Shown: positions 28,120 through 40,100 of the stretch, in pieces
How the letters are laid out: each line of letters starts with the position of its first letter
Numbering within the stretch: position 1 is the stretch's first letter
From: Epinephelus fuscoguttatus
Taxonomy: Eukaryota > Chordata > Actinopteri > Perciformes > Serranidae
Assembly: GCF_011397635.1 (NCBI RefSeq)
Contig: NC_064763.1
Location: forward strand, 19,729,437-19,793,436
Reading direction: 5' to 3'
Length of the DNA: 64,000 bases
Position numbers and translations under genes: made by a program
The notes under the pieces: generated by a model
The model's database searches: none
What the model was told of the DNA's origin: nothing
What the model saw: only the letters and a program-made list of their open reading frames with translations

Positions 28120-31100
28120 TCACTCTTCACCTGTGGCAGGCGGACCTAGAGGACAGAAAAACACAGAATAAGATTAACTCTTTTATATTTGAATTAAATT
28201 AAATTATATACCGGGTTGATTTTGGCTTTTAACACATCATGCTGTGCAACTTTTGTTTGGTAGGCATATTTGAGTTCTCCAAGCTATTTGGGATCAGTGG
28301 GACTTGACAAGTATAAAACCTAAACAACAATGACAGTTAAGTCCCAGTGTCCTCAAACAAGACGACAGTAAAGTGCCAATGTCTTCAGAGGAGTACTTCC
28401 TAATTAACAGCGTCTTAGCTTGTTACAGTTGCTAAAATTGGTCAAATTTGTTGCCATATCAAACTACAAACATTATTAATCATAAATAAACAAGTGTCAA
28501 CCATAAAATGTGATCAGGTTTTGGACCTTGTCCACTTTTGTATCATGTAAAATAATGTGAAACTTCACCCACACCTGTGTCAGTTACTACCGGAAGTGAA
28601 AGAGACCAAAAGAACATGTGCATCCTAAAACAAATAATAAACAGCAGAGGCTAAGTACATATTCTGGCTCCTACAGACCTTTCAAAGTGCAAACGGACTA
28701 ACTTTTTAACACAACTGCATCTTCGAAGACATACAGGCACAAACATATATAGTCAACATATAACAGCTGAGCAGTTTTCATTGGATAACTGATGGAACAG
28801 GATTACAAATCTATTGGATGGTGTATCCACAAGTGGAAGTTGCTTTTTTCGATGCAACACACCATGCACCAATCACACAAGCAGCAAAATAATGCAGATA
28901 TCTCCTTAAATTACAAAAATATTAAGTACAGAATACAAATAAGAAAGTACAAATGTAGAAAAAAAGTACTACAGCCATCATGTGTAACAAAAGAAAGAAA
29001 ATGAAAAAAAAAGTTCAGGTTTTCATTTAAGCCAAAAGGCTCAACTGTGTTAAGAGCCTCTGCAGAGCAAAGAGTTAACAGTGTCACCACTTGGAGAGGG
29101 TAGAACGTTCTCCAGTACCTTATACTTTAGTGACACTGCAGAACTGCTCTGTTGTAGATTAAAGAAGCATGTGTGTGCCCGTTGGTCTTGACTCTGGTAA
29201 AGAATCTGGACATCTGGAATCTACATCCTTTTAACTTTCAGTAGGTACTGCAGCTGCCCTTAACAAGTACGTACTGTTGCATGCAGTATGGACACAATTG
29301 GGACACTCTACTCTCATAACATTACACCCTGACTCTCTTTCTCATATCACCGTTACTTTGGAGATAAAACAAGATGCTGTTCACTGAGCTCGCCAGAGAC
29401 GGAGGTCAACCTAGAGCTCTGAGCTCTGTGGTGGTTACTTTGCAATGTATGTAGTTTAACTTTTAAGTCTCAACTGAATACACTGTAGATTCTTACATAT
29501 TATCTTTCTTCTCCCTTGGAAAGACTCTGTCCTTGAGCTGAGAGGCACCTGATGTGGCCGCATGCTGTTGGATAATACACGAGGACCTTAGTTTTATCTA
29601 TGATAAAGGTGTGAGTTAATGTGCACATGCCCACCTGCACTCATAAGAAGAGGCAAAGTGAGAACACCTGTGTGGGTGTACTGTGGCCCGTATGAGGGCT
29701 TTAATATGCAAATGTAGTCTTTTCATTTTCAAATATGCTACTTTATGGTGTAGGTGGGATGTTTTTACATGTAGGTTACTGCTTCTGAAGGTTAAAACAA
29801 ATGATAATGACCACTGATAATGTAACTCATGTAGGTGCAATTACTGAGGTAAGTACTTTACTACTGCCATTTTTATTTTCTATTTTCTGCTAATTTTCTT
29901 CATTAAAAGTCAGTCAATATTGCACTACATTTTTTTTAAGAGTTTATATACAAAACCATTCATTAGTTTATAGAATATGATGCATTGTTATATTAAACTG
30001 CCAAGATTACAAGTCAAGATTATCTGCACCCTGATCAGCTGCAATATTAAAACGCTGCCTACACACTGATGCATCATTAAAAGAGACAAATCATGAATAA
30101 ATAAACACTGCCAAGAGGTGTTGTTCTGCATAATGAGTACTTTCAGTTTTGATATAATTTTCTTCTTAGACATCCTCATAATTAAATAATGTTTTGAATG
30201 CAGCACTTAATTGTAATTGAGTGTTCACATATTTTTGTATTTCTATTTTTTGAGAAATGAATAAAAATGTCAGTATTGCATTCCGAATCTCATGTCACTT
30301 GAAAAATGACTGGATGAGAGCAAAATTCTGGCCATCAATATGGTTTTTCAGGCAAAAAATGTCAACAGAAATGGCACTTTAGCAGCTTGTTAACAAAATC
30401 TCTACAACACTGGACAACAAGAAAATCTCTCTTGGCAGATTCCTAGACTTGTCAAAGGTGTTTGATACTGTTGATCACACTTCCTTAATGCAAAAATACA
30501 AAAATATGGCCTTCATGATGTTGCATTAAAATGGCTGCTTGATTATTTTAAGGACAGAGAACAGTATGTCTCCATTTATAGGTATAATTCAAATAGAGCT
30601 AAGCTACTTTGTGGAGTACCTCAGGGCTCCATAGTTGGACATCTCTTGTTTTTAATTTACACAAATGACCTGCCTAGGGTCTGCAAAAATGTACTGCCTC
30701 TTTTAAAATTTTTTTATCACATTTATTCGAGAAGCAAATGAAGAGCTATCATCTATTGTCAAATTATGATATTAAGATGAAAAACCTCTCTCTCAATACA
30801 AAAAATATCAAATTTTATGATTTTTTGCGACAAAAATAAAAAAGATATAGTTTTCAAATGTATTTGAGTGTATTGAGGAGTGAAGAGGAAGGAGCTGAAT
30901 GAGGGAAGGGGGGAGGTAGGTATAGGAGGGAGGTGTAGAAAGAGAGTAGAGAGCTAAGTTCTGCCTTTTGTATATGGTATTGAACAGTATTAGAATTTGT
31001 TAACAAAAAAAATGTTAACACAATAGATTAACAGCATTAAAATATATTTTTATAGTTCCACATGATATATAGCATTATTTGATTGGTTTATATATAAAAA

Positions 31101-34100
31101 CACTTGAGAAAAAAAATCTTGGCTGGGGTCGTAATAACTCATGCATGAAAGGGCTTGGGACTTTTATCATATATTTCATATATCATATATTTTACCAAAT
31201 TGTCGGACTTCCCTTTATCAATATTCATTGAAATATAGAGGATCATCTCTTTGGAACAACCTACTTCCATCACTACAATCAACATCTACGTTATTTTTAT
31301 TATTATCTGAAAACATCTAAAAAGGACTCTAATATAATATCATGCAATCTTTGTTCTTATCTTTTTCTTTTTAATGTATGATTGTTGTTTTTTTAATAGG
31401 GGAGGCATCTTCATAAGCCATTCTGTCTTCTTACCTCTCCTGTACAATGTTTTAAAATCCTTATGTATGTATGTGCAGATTACTGTTTGTGTCCGTACCC
31501 TGTGGAACAGGAGCAGGTGGCGGTGGAGAGGAATCACCAGCGGGTAATGGCAGCCTGGGGGCGCTCTCTCCCTCTGTAACACATGCAAGTCAGACCAGTG
31601 AACAGACAGCAGCTTTGCAGAAACATAAATAGAAGTTAGCTGACTGAATAAGAACTTGGCCAGCTTTACAAATGTCATGTCATACAGTCAAACTCTCTGT
31701 TCGCCCATTAGCAAGCCTGCCCTTAGTTACTTACTGTAAGCAACAACTGCAGAGCTTCTGCAAATGAATTAGAGAATCAAAAAGTTTACATGCTGTTTTA
31801 GAAGTGTTTTGTTTTCCATGTCAGGCAGAGAAAGATAATATAAAAAGTGGATTAAAGATAGGCTTACATCCCCTGATGGGTCCACACAGTGGGCAGGCAG
31901 AGCAAGAGATGCTGGGTAGATACTCAGTGCTGTGATTGGAGGAGAGAGAGGAACATCAGAGTCCTTGATGTGTGGCGGCGCTGCTGCAGGCATTCAGCCT
32001 TTGGGTGCACTGCTGGCCAGCCAGATTTGTAATAATACAAAAACAGTACATATTTGTGATGATGAAAGGGATGACGGCGTGAGTGTGAAAGGAGGGAGAG
32101 GAGAAGCGATGGGGAAAGCAGTGACTGGAGTGAGTTTTTATCATCACACATGGAGCGAGGTACAGTACATGCGGTTTGTCCACATGGGTTTGCAACTTGT
32201 GGTCATTATTCATAACACCCATCTCCCATTAGTCCAGGAGCAGAAAGACCCTCATCACTGCCTCTTTAAAAAGCTCATGACACTGTATTGATTTATGGAA
32301 ACGGGCATCCAAGTTCCTACATACCAAGGCTATTCTTAGAGTGGGTATTTATCACCATGTTCTGACTAAGGCCTCCAATATAAGCAGATGTTGCCAGGAC
32401 TGTGCAGCGCTGTGTTTATTCAGAGTGGCTCATATTGTCTGGAACTCATTCCACCTCACATTTATGTTGTTCTTAAGATACTGAGGACTGTTAAAGTACT
32501 ACTTTGGCTGTGTGGATGTCTCTGTGATTAGGTCATGTTACTGAAATACCTGGCATTTCTAAAAACAGCCATAGAGGAGATTTTTTTTTTTCAACCAACT
32601 GGGTTAAATTTGACAAAATGAAAACAAAAGCCACGTGTATATGGCTCTGGCTTTTAATGTTCCATTGCTTTCCATCAACAGTTGCATGGATATTTGGTAG
32701 CTGTGTTCAGCTGAACTACAACAATGAAAAGATCCATTCCATGACTGTGGTCTTCACAGTGTCAAAATCATATTGGTTTCTATGGTGTCATGGCATACAA
32801 TATAAAGTGAAACAGAGAGGAACAGAAGATGATGAAGATGATGATGATGGCGTGATGAGGAAGCAGGGGTGTTGATCCCTTGCCTGTCTCTTTGGGGGCT
32901 CTCCAGTCCTGCATCTCCCCCTTCAATCTCTCCATTTCTTTCTCCAGCTGGCAATATCTCCTCTCTGCTTCTTGTAACCGTCTGGTGGGCAAAGAAGACA
33001 CAAATGAGTTTTACAAGTTTCATTGTATCTTCTTGTTGTTTTATATCTTCATGTTTTTGTGTGTATCTGTATCTGTTCAATAAACAAAATTATCTCTTTC
33101 TATGGTAAGATAGAAGACTGTAAGTGAGCATGATTTATACCAGAAGTCATGTTAAATTGACCCTTCACTAAGTCCTGCCCCTGGATGCAAACTGGCCAAT
33201 CATAACATAGCATCAGGCCGGCTCAGACCAGGGTGCAAAAAACAACACAACTGTGCTCCATCATTTCAGATTTCCTTCATTTTCAGGCTGGTTTTGTGGA
33301 TTTGGAGCTAAATGTTGTGCCTGGGGCACGTCGTGTATTAATGATACTCGTTACCTGGAGAGGTTGGAAAAAGATATACGTTTCTTCCCTGTTCCAAAAC
33401 CAAAATTAGACCCTGAAAAATGTAGGGTTAGCTAGCTAGCTACTGAAGATATAGCCTACTGAATGTATACACATGCTGCTTTTGCTTTTTAATCATTATA
33501 TTAGTGAAACAAAGACCAACCCTGCTGTACAGGAACCAGTGAAGGGAAGCAGGGAAACTTTGCTGATGTTCAACCAGCTGTGTGTCATCACAGTGTGCAC
33601 AGATGAAGGTTGTTTGACTTTCCCTGGAGATCCCTGCCAGTTCAGCATCAGAGGTCCAGGTGCTGGCAGCAGCACGGGGTTGAAGCCAAACACCGTTTAT
33701 CTGCACACACTGCGATGCCACACAGCTGGTTCAATATCAGCAAAGTTTCCCTTTATATTTATTGTCTTGTGTGGCGATCAGCAGTGATGTGGTGGTTCAC
33801 TTTTACACTTTTTCAAATTATTTAGTGAAAACAGTATGAATATTACTTGTTTAAATATTAGGCTTCAGGCAATGTATCAATTATGAATCATTTATTCAGT
33901 CTAGCTCTGACATACAGCACATCATTAAGAGAGAGAGTTACGGCACCTGGCACACCGACACAACATCACTTTATCCTGTTAAAACAATACTTACAATTTT
34001 GATGAATTTTTATGAAAACCATTTTGATTCTTTTGATCTAAGGACCCTTACAGACTAAAGGAGTATGAATAACTTACAGGGTAATCGAGGAATGGACACA

Positions 34101-37100
34101 TTATTTGAGGTAGCCAACAACTCACTTTTATACATCCAAAAAACTTCTTTAAAAAAAGGGAAAAATGAACTGCTTGGCAACCAGACCATGTGTCTAATTG
34201 AGACAGGCTTCTATTTGTCAAAATGTGTAGCTATACTAGGTTAGTAAAAGGCAGCGGGCGTTTAATTGGGACTAGGCTTTAAATTGAAGTTTTATGGTAT
34301 TTATATTTCGACATAGACCAACTCAATTCATACCTCTGCAAGCCATCATCAAGTCCTGATATTTGGTCAGTCTCCTCCTCCTCCTCCTCCTCCTCCTCCT
34401 CCTCCTCCTCCTCCACCTCCTCCTCCCCAGTGGTGGTCTGCGTGGATGCAGTTGGACCTTGCTCCAGAGTTAGCGGGAGCTCCATAAGAGCCGGAAGGCC
34501 GTCTTGTAGAGTGTCTGTGAGCTGCCACAGCTGGCTCTGAATTCAAACCATGGGTGGATCAGGCTCAAGAAAACAACAAAAACTACACAATATTTGTTGT
34601 CAGTGAATGAAAATGTATAAAAATATATAAAGTAACAGGTGCAGCCTGACAAATGGAAAAATGCGAGGTGCAACATGTACAGACTTTAGATGTCTCACCG
34701 TTTTCTCTGGTTTGTAAAGGCTCTCACAGTCCCTGAGCCTTGTGTGGTCAATCTGCATCATGATGTCTTGACTGCGGTCGATGGCACCTGTCTGACTATA
34801 AAAGAGAGACAGATTAAACAGTACCAAGGAAGACTTCATATAAAGGCCAGTGAGAGTTGCTGGATGTAAATAAAGCCATGAATTCAAGTTTACCAGGTAG
34901 CGGTGTAAGAGTATCCAACAAAAGCCAAGTGCACTCCCACTGGAGCTCTGTCCATCACATCAGACAGTGTCTCCTGCAGAACACAACAGATACCAACAAA
35001 CACCAGTAGGTGTTGTTTTATTATGTGAAGTTTGTAAGGCAGATTTTATCATGATTAAAAGCTCTGTTAAATTATGTTATTAAAGGCCACAAAAATATCT
35101 GCAGATGGTTACATAAAATTATTTGGGGTTTCCTCATAGAAAAGTGTGGAGGATTAAAGTGATAGTTGGGGTTTTATGAGGTTAAGAGGTACAAGCACAT
35201 TCCCAGTTTGGAGAAGCAAGACAGGAGTACCACCATGGAAGCTAAACAATGCACTGCTGTGGACCGAGTGAAACAGCAAAACGTATTTTAGGCACCTAAA
35301 AAAATCAACAACAGTTTAGGCGTACACTATATTGAGAATATGTTCACAGTTTAATCTTGACACAGACGGCCCTTTCCGACAAGTACGCCGTTATCGTCCT
35401 CAGTTCCCCACCTATGCTCTCCAAAGCCACCAGACTCCGTTGACAAAAACACTCATTTTAGCTTGCTAAACGTGGGAGCTGCTGGTCTATCACTGCCTCG
35501 ATCACTTTGTTTGTTTGTGTTACTGTGGGACTCTGGTGAATCCGAACTAGCCCTTTTAAACAGCAAAGTCACACAATAACACAAACAAGCAAACTGATGG
35601 AGACAGCAGAAGAACAGCAGCCCCTGTGTTCAGTGATGTTAAATTACTGTTTTTCTCAGTGGAGTTTGGCTTTGAAAGATGGCTTCAGTCCCAAGTCGGA
35701 AAGGGCTGTTAGATGGCAAGATAAAGTGGCTTAGTTTCCAAGCTGGAGCCTGCCGACTGACATCTACAGTATGTAATACACTGACTATGGATAAGTGCCT
35801 CAAACAACCTCACTTCAAAAGATCCATACTATCCCTTTAACCATGTTGCTCACAGTGATAACAAATACAGGCTGTTCTTTCAGACACAACCAAGGCTCCA
35901 TCATAAGTGCATGACAGGGAGAGTAACATTCTCTCAAGACAATACCATTTCACTGAGACTGTCATCCAGAATGTCAAAGTTGGAGGTGTCCGTTGCATTA
36001 GACACTTCAGGCAGGAAGGGAGCAGGGTGCTTATGCAGGGAACCCCAGTCGAGTCCACTGAAGAAGGGATGATTCCTGAAGTCACTGGAGCCTTTCCTCC
36101 CTAGACGGACTTCCCTCTCACAGATGAGCCCAGTGATGAAGGAACGAGCCTTGTCTGAGACCTCGGGGCCAGAAGAGGGGAACTCAAAATACTCCTGCGC
36201 ATTGAAGGAAAAGAAAGAAAAGCTTGGGTGTGCTAAAACTACCACCACCCAAACGTAACAGTAGCAGTTGTCGGTATCAGTGTGTTTATTCACCTGAAAG
36301 TGAATGATCTTTGCATACGTCTCAGAGATGGACTCTGCATAGAAGGGCGTGGTCCCCAGCATCATCTCATAGGCACAGATCCCCAGAGCCCACCAGTCAC
36401 ATTCAGGACCATAACCTCCACCTCCCTCTACTGCCCGTAAAATTTCTGGAGACAAATAGTCAGGGGTCCCGACTGCTAGGGAAGAGTGAACCTGCAATGA
36501 AATCAGAATAGGCTGATGGATTTTCAGACACAAAAAAGCATAATCTAAAGGTTATGACCTGTACGAACATGATTTGATGTTTGGCAGTTTTTTTCCCTTG
36601 AAGAGTATACCTCATTAAACTGTCTAAGATTGTGTCAGCTCTCACCATCCCATCCTCTAGGAGCCTCAGACAGGAACCAAAGTCCCCTAGTCTGATGTGT
36701 CCGTCAGCTGTCAGCAGGATGTTGTCAGGTTTGATGTCTCTGCGTAAGAAACGGGACGGAGGGGGGACACTGTCATCTCTGAAAGTCATCAGTCAAAAAC
36801 AACATATCATAGGCTGTTTGCAGTGTTCTCATGCAGTTCTAGCAGAGACAGCATCCATGTTTTTGGTGTGAGCTGTTTGGCTTATAACTTATAACCAAAA
36901 GTGCTATTCATCAGTCTAGATTGTTTCAGTGTGAGTTGCAGAGCGTTGGAGATATCGGCTGTAGAGATGTTTGCCTTCTCTCCAATATAATGGAACAAAA
37001 TAGCAGCTTGTGGTGCTCAAAGCGGCAAATAAATATATTTGAACAACTCAGCATCAATGTCTCTTTCCAGAAATCATGACCTGCTAACTCAAGATAACCC

Positions 37101-40100
37101 ACAGACCTTGTTGTAAGCAGTTTCTTTTGATCTACAACTGCCAACCATATCACCGCGTAGAAGGAGGGGTGCATCTAGTCATGGGCAAGAGGTGATAATG
37201 ACAGCGTGAGATACAAACATTTATGGTGTCTTCCTCGGCTGAACTAGGTGAGTGGTGCTATGTGAGCTAGCTTGATGCACCTTTCCTTCTGTACAGTGAT
37301 GCGGTTGGAGGGTGTAGTTTGGTAGAACGAAAATAGTTCCTACATGAAGCTGCTCACAACAAGGAATGTGGATTATCTTGAGTAACCAGGTCATGATTTC
37401 TGAAAAGAGACATTGCTGTTGAGGTTTTTCAAATGTATGTTTTGGCACTTTGAGCACCACAAGCTGAGTGCCATCTAGTTCCATTATATTGCAGAGAAGA
37501 TGGACATCTCTATGGTCAATACCTCCAACACTCGACAACTCATACCAAAAAAATCTAGATTGATAAATAGCACTACAGGCAAGAGGAAAAATATGTGTTT
37601 TTGGCTTTGGGATCAACTGTCCCTTTAAGTTACAGTTTCTCTAGGGACTTTAGGAGGTTGCATTTTAAAACTAATTTGTAAATTTTGTAAGCAGCGATGA
37701 ATGGGCCCTCGCACCTTCACACAACTCGGGGGTGAAGTCAGATCCCTGCACTCAAGAGTGAGATGGAATATCCGTCATAGAGTGTGGGCGTTAGAATGAC
37801 CTATTTCACATTTAGTCCCACTTCCTGTGTACACTATGTGACGTTAGAGAACACACTACTTATACGTCATGTTAGTGTAAATCAATTGTTGGCCACACCA
37901 TGTAAATTTCAGGTAAATCAAAAGCTAATTGTCCGACAAGTCTTACTTCCTGGTACCAGTATTTGTACATTAAAACATCATGAGCACCATTTTAAAGAGC
38001 AGAATAGTCTACCTGTGAACATAACCCAGTCTGTGGACAGAGTCAATGGCCATGATCATCTCAGCCAAGTAGAACTGAGCCATGTCCTCAGGGATCCGGT
38101 CTCCAAACTTACTGAGCAGAGTCAGCAGGTCCCCCCCTACATAGTAATCCATCACCAGGTACTGAGGGAGGAGGGGGTGAATGGGTGAGGAAAAAGGCAG
38201 TGGTATTTCAGTTATATTACAACACATACTAAAGACTAGCAGGATATAATCATACAAAACATTTACTTGACATAACTGATTGGATGTGTTCATTTTATAC
38301 GCACCAGATAGTTGTCATCCTGAAAGGCATAGTGCAACTCTGTGATCCAGCGTCTGTCGCCTCTCAGTAAAACCTCCCTCTCCTCCTGGTAACATGCTGT
38401 CTGTGTACGACAAAAACATAAAGACAACTGGGTAAAACCCACAAGGAGAAAGAGAGATGGCTAAATAGCTGTCAGACTGAGCCACAAACAACTGAAGAAC
38501 ATGCAGCTTAAATTTAAGAGCACAATTTCTTTTATCCTCCATCTCATCCCAGCATCGCAGTAAGAAAATTGCCCATATTTTCTGTCCTGTGAATGTGAGC
38601 AGGGTTTTGTGTTTGTGTGTTACCTCTCCTCGCCTCAGCATGTCCCACTTATTCATAATCTTCAGAGCATATACTTGTTGTGTGCTTCGCATCCTCGCCA
38701 CAGCAACCTGCAACAGTTATATGATTATAGTGAGGATGATTAAGATGAGCATCTTTGAGTATGGCTTAAAGTGCAACTTTTACATCCAGTTGCAAATTAT
38801 TAACAACAACAACTTTATATATAAGTATAAAAGCAGGAAAAAAAGAATAATTCAAATCCTTTTGGAAACTATTCTCATCAACTCCTTGTCAGATCAGTTA
38901 AGATAATTTTAAAAGCATAATTTCTGTTTTAGACCCGCTCACCTCACTGAATGTGCCTCGACCGATCACCTTCAGGATGTGAAAGTCTTCTCTTTTGATG
39001 CGAGTCCTCCTCACCTGCCTCACCAGGGGCTCAGCTGTTATTGGTGGAGAGAGGAGCGAGAGTGTGACTGCCAAGAAAATTTGTGTGCTATAATGTAGCC
39101 TACAGATAAGAGAGGACACGGGAAATAAAGTATTGCTGGTATTAATCCCTGGACCATGAAAATGAGGGATGGTATATATGGTTTTTATTTACCTCACAAG
39201 CAAATCAGTACCAAAGGGGGTAAACCACTACTGACCTCTTGAAAAAATCTTAAGGATTTTCTTTTATTTTTTACACATTTAGGTAGAAAATTCAAATGAA
39301 TGAGAATATGAATGCAAGAAACAACCTAATAGTAATAATGACAATAAATGGTCTTAACACACCTTTTTTTCAACAAAAAACCTGAGTTAATTTATTTTTT
39401 CATGAGTGGTTAACTCACATCAGTGAATAAAGTGATGCTTTAAAACACATTGTATAGATATATTGTGTTGTATCTGTCATCACTACTCAAAATATCCTCA
39501 ATTTTTGAGGGATCTCCTGAAAACCACTTGAGTATAATATTCTATGTTCCTAATCAATAGGATGCATTATAGGCTGATTCATTAGGAAATCAAATCAGCA
39601 CAGCACTTCCCTGTTCAGTGACACTCAGTTCCACCGTCCGTTTCTGAGTTACAGCTATAAATCTTTCGTATTATATTCTGACATTTATAAGTCATATAAC
39701 ATCTAATGATTCTTCTTCTTCTTTTAGGTTTTATGGCACTTGGCAACCAGCGTTAAGGTGCATTACTGCCACCCACTGTGTTAGAGTGTGAACCAGAGTT
39801 ATTTATCCTTTCCACAAAAAAGAAAGAAAGAAAATAAAATATCTTAACCAGTCCAATTTCTTTCAAATATTGGAACAGTCCTCCTACACTGATGTCAAAT
39901 ACATTCTTTTAAACTGAATTCTTCCACTCCTAGCCTCCTGATTTCCCTCTTTAACTTTTCACGTTCTCCAGAAAACTTTTGGCAATGCAAAACTACATGT
40001 TCCACTCATTCCTTAGCTTGACAGTGTTCTAATGTCTACTTAAACACAGTTCAACACAAATTATGTACTTTAACAATATGTTAAATAGATTAAGGCCCAA

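Noticed and set aside
28120..34300. CTG-repeat expansion at the dmpk 3' end
   Set aside because: I looked for CAG/CTG runs in the last exons and beyond and found only scattered units.
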